Source: CG10-46-32 sp964606465 (GTDB lineage: Bacteria > Patescibacteriota > Patescibacteriia > UBA2169). Taken from it: a DNA stretch of 11,533 bases. The notes beneath the pieces were generated by a model, which saw only the letters and a program-made list of their open reading frames with translations, did not search any database and had not been told where the DNA came from. Within the stretch, counting starts at the first letter, position 1. Each line of letters starts with the position of its first letter. The stretch covers positions 1 through 11,533 of the forward strand of contig CAZSGI010000024.1 of NCBI GenBank assembly GCA_964606465.1, given 5' to 3'. This document shows positions 1 through 6,967 of this stretch, in pieces. The translations under genes and the position numbers were made by a program.

Positions 1-1634
1 TCTACATCGGCACCACGAGCGACACCGGCACCAATGGCTCGGTCTCCAAGATTGCGCTTGACAGCGATACATTGGTTGATGTCTGGCACACGGATACGGC
101 CAAGAGCGATGACTTGCTCCAGCCCTATGGCGGGGCATCAACCACTGCCATCTCCTTTGGCGACAACACGCTGGCTATTGGCAACAACTCCACCAACGGT
201 GGGGGTATCTGGAGCGAGACAGCCGCAGAATCCCTGGACCGCAAGCTCACCAAGCCCAAGACCGTGTTCACGGTGATAGAGCGTTTGGATGTTCCGTACA
301 TCAATTCGCCTCAAGGGGTCTTGACGTTTAACGTGGGCTCGTCAACGGCCCTGCAGTTCAAGATTGCCACCACCGGCAACACGTTCCAGATTCTGCCGAC
401 CACGAACCACAATATTTTGATTGGGGATGATGCCGGAAACGGCATCTTTATCGCGGACGGCGGCAACGTCGGCATCGGGACGACGAGTCCATCTAGTCTT
501 TTGTCGGTTTCTGGGTCATCGGGTTTCATGGTTACAAATACCGGCGCTGGCAATACTTTTTATGTGGAAGATGCGGCCAATGACACCACGCCGTTTGTGA
601 TAGACGCAAGCGGCAACGTCTTCATCGGCGACACAGCAAACATAGGTATGACTCAAGGTCTAACAATAAACCAGGGCGCAAATGATGATGAAATCTTTGC
701 ACTCAAATCTTCCGACGTGGCGCACGATGGAGCAGCGGTGGGTATAGATGAAACAGACACCTACGGCCGCATGACCAAAATCTCTGGAGCAGGAGGAGGA
801 TTGTTGATTCATGCGGCAACGGACGGCGACTCCTATCAAGTGCTGAATCTTGTTGGCTATTCAGGAACTGCCCAAAACACGACAAAGTCTACAGCAGGAC
901 TAGGCATAGTCGAGTTTCGTTCCGGATACAACCCGGTTGGGGGTACCTCGTGGACGAGTACGACGAATGGAAATGAATTTGTGTGGCGAACGGTTGTCAG
1001 CGGAGGTACAGTCGAGACGAGAATGATTCTCGACTTTGAAGGCGACCTCCATTACGACGGTACTACCAATGCGAGTGCATGGGACTTGGCAGAGTACATC
1101 AAGGCGGCTTCCGGCCATGAAGGGCTTCCCATCGGGACCATTGTGGCGACAAAGGGGAACAAAGAGGTGGGTATTGCCGATGGGGGGGCGTATGATTCTT
1201 CCGCTATCGGCATTATCTCTAATCCAGAAGAGGCGAATACGATGGGATGTGGTCTCTGCGGGGACACCTCTGAATTGCTTCTTGTCGGTATGACAGGCAC
1301 CCTCGAAGTCAGGGTCAATAATGAAGGCGGCCCCATTGTCTCGGGCGACTACATCACCACTTCATCCGTTCCCGGTGTCGGCATGAAAGCCACCAAGTCA
1401 GGAATCGTTGTCGGCCGTGCCTACAGAGACTGGGACGGGGTAGAGGAAACTGTCCGCGTGATCTTGGGTACCCACTACCACTATGACGACAAGACGGTGG
1501 TGCCGGTGTTTGACGCCAAGATTATTGATTTGCAGGGCCAGATTGATGCGCTGAAAAAGGAGGATAAGGCGTTAAAAGAGGAGCAGGAACGTATCAAATC
1601 GCGTCTTGATGAACTTGAAAGCAAGCTTCCTTGA
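1..1634 (+). CDS. Large repetitive surface / tail-fibre-like protein, C-terminal part (5' truncated)
   Basis: The frame is open from the first bases of the window, so the true start lies upstream; the TTG at 72 is only an internal codon. The visible part is rich in Gly, Thr, Asn and Ser, with beta-type repeats such as GNVGIGTTSPSSLLSVSG and GNVFIGDTANIG, typical of long adhesin or tail-fibre-like proteins in Patescibacteria. From about 1080 a distinct module begins with WDLAEYIKA and continues with GTIVATKG, GIISNPEE, GPIVSGDYITTSS and GVGMKATKSGIVVGRAY. This resembles the C-terminal modules of phage appendage and tail-fibre proteins (Peptidase_G2-like), a resemblance judged by eye. The last 35 or so residues (from about 1525) are a charged heptad coiled coil, probably for trimerisation. 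It is likely displayed outside the cell. It converges on fmt with 2 bp between stop codons and no visible terminator. The role, perhaps attachment to a host cell, is inference. Confidence 0.7.
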   Translation, partial: YIGTTSDTGTNGSVSKIALDSDTLVDVWHTDTAKSDDLLQPYGGASTTAISFGDNTLAIGNNSTNGGGIWSETAAESLDRKLTKPKTVFTVIERLDVPYINSPQGVLTFNVGSSTALQFKIATTGNTFQILPTTNHNILIGDDAGNGIFIADGGNVGIGTTSPSSLLSVSGSSGFMVTNTGAGNTFYVEDAANDTTPFVIDASGNVFIGDTANIGMTQGLTINQGANDDEIFALKSSDVAHDGAAVGIDETDTYGRMTKISGAGGGLLIHAATDGDSYQVLNLVGYSGTAQNTTKSTAGLGIVEFRSGYNPVGGTSWTSTTNGNEFVWRTVVSGGTVETRMILDFEGDLHYDGTTNASAWDLAEYIKAASGHEGLPIGTIVATKGNKEVGIADGGAYDSSAIGIISNPEEANTMGCGLCGDTSELLLVGMTGTLEVRVNNEGGPIVSGDYITTSSVPGVGMKATKSGIVVGRAYRDWDGVEETVRVILGTHYHYDDKTVVPVFDAKIIDLQGQIDALKKEDKALKEEQERIKSRLDELESKLP

Positions 1635-1636
1635 AT

Positions 1637-2545
1637 TTACGTGCAATCAGCCAGGCTAAAATTCGGATGCCCGCACATGAACTCTTCAAAACTCATGCGT
1701 TTTTTGCCTTCAAGCTGGACTTCGGCCGGTGTCCCGTCTTTGCGCATTGACCAGATGATGAGTTTTTTACCGTTCCATTTTGTCCAGGCCCCTGGCCAGG
1801 GGTTCATGGCGCGGACTCGGGCGTTAATTTCGTCTGCAGACTTAGACCAGTCAATGCGGCCGTCTTTTTTTGTCAGCTTTTGCGTGTACGAGGCTTTTGA
1901 ATCATCCTGCGGCTTTGGCTTGATGCGGCCTGCAATGTAGCCAGGCAGAGTTTTGATGAGGAGTTGCGCGCCGATTTCAGCGAGCGTAGCGTGCAGTTCT
2001 CCGGCGGTCATACTGTCATTGCGAGGAGGGGTACTCGCCGACGAAGCAATCCCGCGATTGACGGGACTGCTTCGCTCCGCTCGCAGTGACACCTTGGTTT
2101 GCGCCACAATAGGGCCGTGGTCCATTTCATCATCCAGCTTCATAATGGTAACCCCGGTCTCCGCGTCCTGATTCAGAATAGCAGCCTGCACCGGGGATGC
2201 GCCGCGGTATTTGGGCAACAATGATGGGTGGATATTTATAATGCCGAGTGGAAACGCATCCATGATTTCTTTGTGAATGATTTCTCCGTACGCAGCGAGA
2301 ACGCCGAGACTTCCCCCTCCTGTATGCAGGAGGGGGTTAGGGGGTGGTTCCGTGACCACCGGAATTTCGGCTTCCTGCGCAATGCGCTTGACCGGCGAGG
2401 GGACTGGTTTTGAATGGTGGCGTCCAACCGGTTTATCGGCTCTCGTTACGACCAACGCAACGTCACAAAACGGCGCTTTCACAAGCGCCTTCAAGGCAGG
2501 GACCGCAAACTCCGGCGTGCCAAAAAACGTAATGCTTGTTTTCAT
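1637..2545 (-). CDS. fmt: Methionyl-tRNA formyltransferase with repeat-derived inserts
   Basis: Transfers a formyl group from 10-formyl-tetrahydrofolate to initiator Met-tRNA in the cytoplasm. The N-terminus FFGTPEFAVPALKAL matches the family start. The catalytic loop NIHPSLLPKYRGASPVQ is intact, with Asn104, His106 and Asp142 (in LDDEMDHGPIV) at the places of E. coli Asn106, His108 and Asp144. The C-terminal tRNA-binding domain is recognisable by DGRIDWSKSADEINARVRA and NPWPGAW. The total of 302 residues is near the usual length of about 310. Two stretches look foreign: residues 67-79 (PPPNPLLHTGGGS) and 153-178 (LRAERSSPVNRGIASSA region), each encoded by an inverted repeat and each in a variable loop away from the catalytic residues. 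The ATG is 2 bp after the def stop with no clear Shine-Dalgarno sequence, so translation is probably coupled to def. An active enzyme is likely. Confidence 0.95.
   Translation of the reverse strand: MKTSITFFGTPEFAVPALKALVKAPFCDVALVVTRADKPVGRHHSKPVPSPVKRIAQEAEIPVVTEPPPNPLLHTGGGSLGVLAAYGEIIHKEIMDAFPLGIINIHPSLLPKYRGASPVQAAILNQDAETGVTIMKLDDEMDHGPIVAQTKVSLRAERSSPVNRGIASSASTPPRNDSMTAGELHATLAEIGAQLLIKTLPGYIAGRIKPKPQDDSKASYTQKLTKKDGRIDWSKSADEINARVRAMNPWPGAWTKWNGKKLIIWSMRKDGTPAEVQLEGKKRMSFEEFMCGHPNFSLADCT
2015..2090. repeat. 76-bp imperfect inverted-repeat element inside fmt
   Basis: The outer ends GTCATTGCGAG (2015-2025) and CTCGCAGTGAC (2080-2090) are inverted copies with 10 of 11 matches. Inside, GAAGCAATCCCG and CGGGACTGCTTC form a second pair with 11 of 12 matches, so the whole element can fold into a long hairpin. 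It is read in frame in fmt as about 26 residues (153-178) not expected in the family. From memory, elements with TCATTGCGAGGAG and GAAGCAATC cores are dispersed in many bacterial genomes; I could not search for further copies. Confidence 0.85.
2311..2348. repeat. 38-bp hairpin repeat, copy in fmt
   Basis: CCCCCTCCT (2313-2321) and AGGAGGGGG (2328-2336) form a perfect 9-bp stem with a 6-nt loop, followed by an AGGGGGTGGT tail. It matches 34 of 38 positions of the element at 6968-7005 in the same orientation. In fmt it encodes the PPPNPLLHTGGGS stretch in the loop before LGVLAAYG. Confidence 0.85.
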
Positions 2546-2547
2546 GT

Positions 2548-3093
2548 TTACAGCTTCATAGCATCCAAATCTTTGGCGCCTTTGGTGATTTTTGACGCGC
2601 GCTCAGTAAAGAGTACGCCGTCCATGTGGTCAATCTCGTGCTGGAGCACGCGGCTGAACAACCCCGTAGCTTTTATTTTCTGTTCTTGACCCTCCAGATC
2701 CAGAAACCGCACTTTTATTTTTTTATGGCGCAAAACTCGTCCGTACACGCCCGGGATTGAGAGGCACCCTTCTTCGCCGTCTTCCATCTCGCGCGAAGCG
2801 GAAAAAATTTTCGGGTTAATGACAACCAGATGTTCATCCCTGACCCCCCCTGACCCCCCCTTAGCAAAGGGGGGAATACCCGCATCCTTATGGATAATGC
2901 CGACCCTTACCGGTTCACCGATTTGAATCGCTGAAATGCCAATGCCCTTTTCAGCTTCCATGGTGTCAATCAAATCTGAACACAATTTTTGTACAGCAGA
3001 AACATGACCGACTCCCCGATCAGAGTCGGGGACAAGCTTTTTTGACGGTTCGTTGAGCCGGGGGTCGGGATAGTATACCAAAGGAAGCTTCAT
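2548..3093 (-). CDS. def: Peptide deformylase with repeat-derived inserts
   Basis: Removes the N-formyl group from nascent proteins at the ribosome exit; it reverses the mark set by the product of fmt, the next gene. All three family motifs are visible: GIGISAIQIG (residues 50-59, a variant of GIGLAAPQIG with Ile in place of Pro and Gln57 kept), EEGCLSIPG with metal ligand Cys110, and QHEIDHMDGVLF with ligands His152 and His156 and catalytic Glu153. At 181 residues it is slightly longer than the usual 150-170. The extra length includes AGIPPFAKGGSGGV (about 71-84) between two core strands, and VPDSDRGVGH (21-30) near the N-terminus; both are encoded by inverted repeats. The ATG overlaps the priA stop as ATGA (3090-3093), showing translational coupling. 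Activity is expected because all catalytic residues are present. Confidence 0.96.
   Translation of the reverse strand: MKLPLVYYPDPRLNEPSKKLVPDSDRGVGHVSAVQKLCSDLIDTMEAEKGIGISAIQIGEPVRVGIIHKDAGIPPFAKGGSGGVRDEHLVVINPKIFSASREMEDGEEGCLSIPGVYGRVLRHKKIKVRFLDLEGQEQKIKATGLFSRVLQHEIDHMDGVLFTERASKITKGAKDLDAMKL
2842..2877. repeat. Hairpin repeat encoding PPFAKGGSGG in def
   Basis: CCCCCCTT (2855-2862) and AAGGGGGG (2867-2874) form a perfect 8-bp stem with loop AGCA, next to a direct duplication of TGACCCCCCC at 2841-2850 and 2851-2860. On the coding strand it gives IPPFAKGGSGG in def. From memory, PPFxKGG-type peptides are a common translation of dispersed repeats of this sort in unrelated bacteria. Confidence 0.75.
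2974..2995. repeat. 22-bp repeat, copy in def
   Basis: This 22-bp stretch matches 20 of 22 positions of 4161-4182 inside priA. In def it encodes VQKLCSD (residues 34-40), just before the helix leading to the first motif. The ends ATCTGAACACA and TTTGTACA are partly self-complementary. Confidence 0.6.
3013..3032. repeat. Short palindrome in def N-terminal region
   Basis: TCCCCGA (3013-3019) and TCGGGGA (3026-3032) form a perfect 7-bp stem with loop TCAGAG. It is read in def as VPDSDRGVG, in a place where deformylases are variable. Only this one copy is in the window. Confidence 0.55.
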
Positions 3094-4739
3094 ATTACGT
3101 TTTCCGGATCTCGGTCAATAATCCAATCTTGGCCGAGGTTCCGAAGTTCGGCAGGTCTTGCATCACCAGACAATTTTATGAGCAGTGATTGCCTCTTATT
3201 GGCATCCATGAATGGGCCGCTTGCGTTCATGAGGCGGCGCTTCGCGGAGAGCACCTCGTTCTGGTCTTTGCCGCGGTAGGAAAGCTTAATCAGTTTGGCA
3301 AACGGCGGATAGTTGAGCTCCTTGCGGCTTGAAAGTTCCGCCGTTTTGAACGCTTCAAACTCTCCGTACGCGAACGCGCGCACTGCAAGCGAGTCAGGTG
3401 AGTAGGACTGCAGGATGATGCGCTCAAAGCCCAGTTCCTGCGCGAGAAGGCGCCAGTGCGAGAGCCGGTAATACGTTCGTTCGGCGGAACGGTAGTCCGG
3501 GATAGCGAGCAAGGGCTCAATAGAGGCAAATACCAGCAATCCGAGGTTTCTCTTTTCAGAACTCAATTTTAAGCCTTCCAGAGCCTGCGGGGTAGCAACC
3601 AGAACATCAAAGTGCTCCAGTGATGCACGTACGTTACAATTTTTAAGCTCTCTCGTCAATATCTGCAAAACGCCCTTTACGGACACGCCCTTATCTGATT
3701 CTTGGCGCAAGGCAATGACCACTGCTTTCTTGTTCTGTTTCAGCGCGCCCTGGATTGCTTCAAGCGTTTGTCCCGCGATGATGGAGAAGTCTTTTCGGTT
3801 CATCTCGTTCTTCATGTCAACAAGCGATACGCCAAGCTTGTGTCCATGGCTTGCCGGGAGTGCTGTATGAGCGACTCGTTTTTCAGAAAGAATTTCAGAG
3901 GATGACGCAAACAAGAGTTTTGATTTGGTTATGTTCGCAAGCCACGAACCGACAATCCTCGCATCATACCGCGGATGCTGATCATACTGTTTGAAGTCCT
4001 CGCTCGTTCCGTCAAAAAATATGATCTGCGAGTTTTCCCGGATCGGCAAAAATACGCCCTGCCGAGTGGAGAGAATCATGCGCGCTTTTCCGCGCAAGAT
4101 TTTCTGGTACTCGTTCCAATGCTGTCCTTTGGATAGTCCGCTATGGATAACCGTCAATCCATCTGAACACACTTTGTGTACACTCCCCGCGATTGCCTCT
4201 ATCATTTCAATGGTCGGAACCAGTACCAGGAGCGGGGACTGCTTTCTGCGCGCAACCAGATGCAAGAGCAGCCACACGAATGAGGATACGTCCCGGATAA
4301 TGAGGAGGCGTGCTGACGCAATGCGCGCTGTGGCTGATTTTAATTTTGGGAGCTGGGCAGGGGACACGGTAAAAGAAATGTGTGTGTATGTCATCGGCTT
4401 GACGTTCGTCATACGTTCCGGCCTGTCCGGAACCATCAATCGGGCAACGCTCCCGGGAGTCACGAAATAGTACTCGCTAAATTTTTTAATCAGCCGCAAC
4501 TGGAAGTGCGTCAGAATAGGCTCATCTTCCAAAACAGAATCAATGGGCCGCGCCCTGAATTTCTCGGATTCTTGCGCGTGAGTCAGTTCCAAAACAACTC
4601 CCGCGACTTTGGAGGCGCGGAACGGAATATTCACGAGAGATCCCGGCTTGATGGCTGCCCGCAAATCGTCCGGAACGAAATAATCAAACACATCCGCGCG
4701 AGACGGCAGGCGCGAGAGGGGAGTTATCTTCGCAATCAT
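3090..4739 (-). CDS. priA: PriA-like primosomal protein lacking ATPase and zinc motifs
   Basis: PriA reloads the replicative helicase at stalled forks and is normally a 3'-to-5' helicase of 700 or more residues; this one has 549. The N-terminal DNA-binding domain is recognisable (FDYFVP at 18-23, KPGSLVNIPFRASKVAGVVLEL at 31-52), as are family landmarks HSGLSKGQHWNEYQKILRGKAR (199-220), HPRYDARIVGSWLA (255-268), IPDYRSAER (413-421), ILQSYSPDS (442-450) and ELNYPPFAKL (474-483). Key motifs are missing: the Walker A site GxTGSGKT is replaced by IIRDVSSFVW (147-156), the DEEH box by FFDGTSED (241-248), the arginine-finger motif VI is absent, and only Cys191 and Cys368 remain of the usual eight zinc-binding cysteines. 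It cannot be a normal ATPase; a structural fork-binding or loading role is possible. It overlaps both neighbours as ATGA and carries one copy of the 22-bp repeat shared with def. Confidence 0.8.
   Translation of the reverse strand: MIAKITPLSRLPSRADVFDYFVPDDLRAAIKPGSLVNIPFRASKVAGVVLELTHAQESEKFRARPIDSVLEDEPILTHFQLRLIKKFSEYYFVTPGSVARLMVPDRPERMTNVKPMTYTHISFTVSPAQLPKLKSATARIASARLLIIRDVSSFVWLLLHLVARRKQSPLLVLVPTIEMIEAIAGSVHKVCSDGLTVIHSGLSKGQHWNEYQKILRGKARMILSTRQGVFLPIRENSQIIFFDGTSEDFKQYDQHPRYDARIVGSWLANITKSKLLFASSSEILSEKRVAHTALPASHGHKLGVSLVDMKNEMNRKDFSIIAGQTLEAIQGALKQNKKAVVIALRQESDKGVSVKGVLQILTRELKNCNVRASLEHFDVLVATPQALEGLKLSSEKRNLGLLVFASIEPLLAIPDYRSAERTYYRLSHWRLLAQELGFERIILQSYSPDSLAVRAFAYGEFEAFKTAELSSRKELNYPPFAKLIKLSYRGKDQNEVLSAKRRLMNASGPFMDANKRQSLLIKLSGDARPAELRNLGQDWIIDRDPENVI
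4161..4182. repeat. 22-bp repeat, copy in priA
   Basis: Sequence ATCTGAACACACTTTGTGTA plus CA; TGAACACA and TGTGTACA are near-perfect inverted arms (7 of 8). It matches the def copy at 2974-2995 at 20 of 22 positions and is read in the same frame, giving SVHKVCSD in a variable loop before TVIHSGLSKG. Confidence 0.6.
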
Positions 4740-5515
4740 ACGAACCGCGCCGCGAGCATTCCCACGCCGTACTTCTGCTCGTAGTTGAGTACGTCCGCCT
4801 GGTACTCCTGCCCTTCCAGCATGCCGAGGGCAATCGCGAGCGGAGGGATGCCCGCGAGCGTAAACGCGTCAATTTCCTCGCTCAGGCGCGCCAGGAGAGC
4901 GGCGCTGTCGCGCGCCTTGAGGTGCGCAAGCATCGTCTGGTCAAGGGACCTGCCCTGCTCGCGGTTGGGGCCCGTAGCGCGCGCAAAATCTCCCAGAGAG
5001 ACAACCGCGATTTTTGCGGACGAATCCTCCAGGACGTCCCGCATCCGTCTTCCAAAGTTGAGCAACTGGTGCGTCGGGCCCTGCGCGTGGTGGAGCAAGA
5101 GCAGACGGTAGCGCCCCTCCTCGGCCCCGAGCTGGAGGCAGGCCGCGCCCGTTGCTCCGTCCAGGTTCTCGCGGGTAGTGGCCGCGAGCGGGTACTCGGC
5201 CCCGAGCGCGTGCCGGATGCGGTACGCGAGCTCCAGATCCCCGAGAAATTTCGCCTGCGTCAAAAATTCTCCGTACGGTCCGAACGAAACCGTAAACTGC
5301 GGAGACACGTTGAACACGCACGCCTCGCTCCCGCTCGCGTAGGGAGAGAGCAGCACCACGGTTTCGCACCCGCGGGAGTACACGTCCAAGGCGATTTCGG
5401 CGACCGCGCGGTGCATTTTTTTGAACTGCCGAAACTTGTTGCGGCTGATTTGCGGCAAGAGCAGGGGGGAGTGGGGGATGTGCGCGATGTAAGAAAGCAT
5501 AGTGATAGACGTCAC
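4736..5515 (-). CDS. LigB/MEMO-fold (class III extradiol dioxygenase-like) protein, probably non-catalytic
   Basis: The layout matches the LigB / AmmeMemoRadiSam-B superfamily: an N-terminal AHIPHSPLLLP (residues 11-21), strand ETVVLLSPYA (51-60), LDGATGAACLQLG (118-130), VVSLGDFARATG (171-182) and a C-terminal VLNYEQKYGVGMLAARF (242-258). Members that bind a metal normally have SPH where this has SPY (Tyr59), a His or Glu pair near residue 120 where this has DGATG, and SH after the D of the SGD strand where this has ARA. His12 and His15 remain. The fold assignment is fairly firm and loss of catalysis is inferred. The GTG start at 5515 lies 1 bp after the upstream stop with AGGAGA at 5527-5532; an ATG at 5500 (MLSYIAHIPHS) is an equally plausible start. 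The stop overlaps the priA start as ATGA, linking it to replication and translation genes; its role is unknown. Confidence 0.65.
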   Translation of the reverse strand: MTSITMLSYIAHIPHSPLLLPQISRNKFRQFKKMHRAVAEIALDVYSRGCETVVLLSPYASGSEACVFNVSPQFTVSFGPYGEFLTQAKFLGDLELAYRIRHALGAEYPLAATTRENLDGATGAACLQLGAEEGRYRLLLLHHAQGPTHQLLNFGRRMRDVLEDSSAKIAVVSLGDFARATGPNREQGRSLDQTMLAHLKARDSAALLARLSEEIDAFTLAGIPPLAIALGMLEGQEYQADVLNYEQKYGVGMLAARFV

Positions 5516-5516
5516 C

Positions 5517-6947
5517 TTATTGGTTTTCTCCTAAAATCTCTCCTTCCCCGTACGTTACGGTCAAATCGAGCGGGTCTCCGAGCGGGTGCAGGTCAACCAC
5601 TTTTTGCGGCACCAAAATGATGTCATCCCAACGGTACCCCAGTTTTTCAAACGCTTCGCCCGAAACGACTGGCCGGCGCAACCCGTCCGAAATGACGTAC
5701 ACCGAGCTCGCGCCGGGAGCGGTGACCAGGGTGCCGTCCTCAAGCGTTACGCGGCCGGTGTACGGGTACTTGGCGAGCTCATCCTGGTGCACCGGCGACG
5801 GCTTGACGTTCTTGAAGTTGTTTGCGAGAATCGTGCGGTCAATGATGCCCTGCTTTTGGCCGTCCTGCACCCAGAACACGGCCCCGGTTTTGTTATCCTG
5901 CAGCACCGCGCCGGTCGGGTACGCCGAGGCGAGCGTGATGTTCGCCCCGGCCCTGTAGAGCGCGAGGTCATCTTTGCTCACCTCAATCACTTCTTCGGGG
6001 TTGAATCCGATGGTCCTGAACACCTCGCGGCTTGCGATGCCGCGGACCGTATCGTCAACCAAGAGGTACACGGTTCCCCACGGAGCGCGCAAGAGCGAGT
6101 AGTTCGCGAACTGAATGGCTGGCCCGATCTCGTACTTTTCCAGCTCGTTCTTTGAAACCTGGATGATGCGGTCAGGATTGTAGCGCGAATACAGCGCGGT
6201 TCTGGTCAAGAACGGCCTGCGCAATCCGTGAGAGAGGAGCCACACGCCGGGTTGGCCCTGCTCCTGCAAGAGCGTGCCGTCCGGGTAGTTTCGCACGAAG
6301 TACCGCTGCCAGATGCGCCAGAAGTTGAAGTTCGCGCCAATCCCGGATTCGCCGCCTTGGTACGGGTTGTACGTGTAGAGCACTGCGGTGGCGTTGTTCG
6401 CGGGCGTCACCTCAAAGCCGTCCAGCGTGGTCTTGCTCCTCTCCGGACCCCAGCCCGTGAGCGTTCTGCCCAATGACTTCAAATCACGCAAGTAATTTGA
6501 GCGCACCTTTTCCGCGAACAAAGAAACCTGGTTATAAAAACCCCTGAATGACTGCACGCTGGGATCGTTTTTTGAGCACGAGTCGCAGATGCCGAATCCG
6601 GTTGCCCAGTTGAGCTGGTCCTGGCTCGGAGATGCTGCGGTGATGAGGCTCTGCTCTTTCTGGAGCATGGCCAGAATCACCTTTGGGCTGATTTGGTAGA
6701 GCCGCGCTTCCTCGTAGATGATTTGGCTTGCCGGCTTCCGGATGCCATTGACCACGTCAGTGAATTTCGCGAGGAAACTGCCTTTGCTTTCCAAAAAACG
6801 CTGGATGGCATCCTGGGAAAGGGAGTCCACATCCTCAAGCTCAACGTCCGAGATGATGTAGTTGGGGTTGAAAGACGCGGCAAGCGTGGGGGCATGCGGG
6901 GACAGAATCAGGGAAGCAAGCAGTGCGAGTGAAAGTATTTGTTTCAT
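5517..6947 (-). CDS. Secreted lysozyme-like protein with four C-terminal surface repeats
   Basis: Residues 1-24 form a signal peptide (MKQ, hydrophobic core LSLALLASLILSP, likely cleavage after TLAA). The N-terminal domain (about 26-220) has FNPNYIISDVELEDVDSLSQ, a QRFLESKG helix and SPKVILAMLQKEQSLI with Glu98, then WATGFGICDSC and NATAVLYTYNPYQG. This pattern is known from secreted cell-wall proteins with a lysozyme or glucosaminidase-like fold, in which the Glu of the LQKEQ helix is the likely catalytic acid. The rest holds four repeats of about 55 residues, at roughly 222-278, 283-338, 345-400 and 403-459, each with a GTLLQ-like strand, a VWLLSHGLRRP-like strand, an aromatic-Gly turn and a VS-x-x-x-L segment. 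They may bind the envelope. As first gene of the operon it has no Shine-Dalgarno sequence; a promoter lies directly upstream. Substrate is not known; a peptidoglycan role is inference. Confidence 0.7.
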   Translation of the reverse strand: MKQILSLALLASLILSPHAPTLAASFNPNYIISDVELEDVDSLSQDAIQRFLESKGSFLAKFTDVVNGIRKPASQIIYEEARLYQISPKVILAMLQKEQSLITAASPSQDQLNWATGFGICDSCSKNDPSVQSFRGFYNQVSLFAEKVRSNYLRDLKSLGRTLTGWGPERSKTTLDGFEVTPANNATAVLYTYNPYQGGESGIGANFNFWRIWQRYFVRNYPDGTLLQEQGQPGVWLLSHGLRRPFLTRTALYSRYNPDRIIQVSKNELEKYEIGPAIQFANYSLLRAPWGTVYLLVDDTVRGIASREVFRTIGFNPEEVIEVSKDDLALYRAGANITLASAYPTGAVLQDNKTGAVFWVQDGQKQGIIDRTILANNFKNVKPSPVHQDELAKYPYTGRVTLEDGTLVTAPGASSVYVISDGLRRPVVSGEAFEKLGYRWDDIILVPQKVVDLHPLGDPLDLTVTYGEGEILGENQ

Positions 6948-6962
6948 ACGGACATTGTATCA
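6948..6962 (-). promoter_or_regulatory. Extended -10 promoter for the lysozyme-like gene, possible leaderless start
   Basis: On the - strand TGATACAAT (6962-6954) is an extended -10 (TGn plus TACAAT). About 7 nt downstream is the ATG at 6947, so transcription would start at or next to the start codon. No convincing -35 is seen; that region falls within the hairpin repeat at 6968-7005. Confidence 0.45.
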
Positions 6963-6967
6963 TAAAG

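Noticed and set aside
4922..5620. 232-residue + strand frame opposite the LigB-fold gene
   Set aside because: Arg-rich antisense shadow of a GC-rich gene; no motif or start signal.
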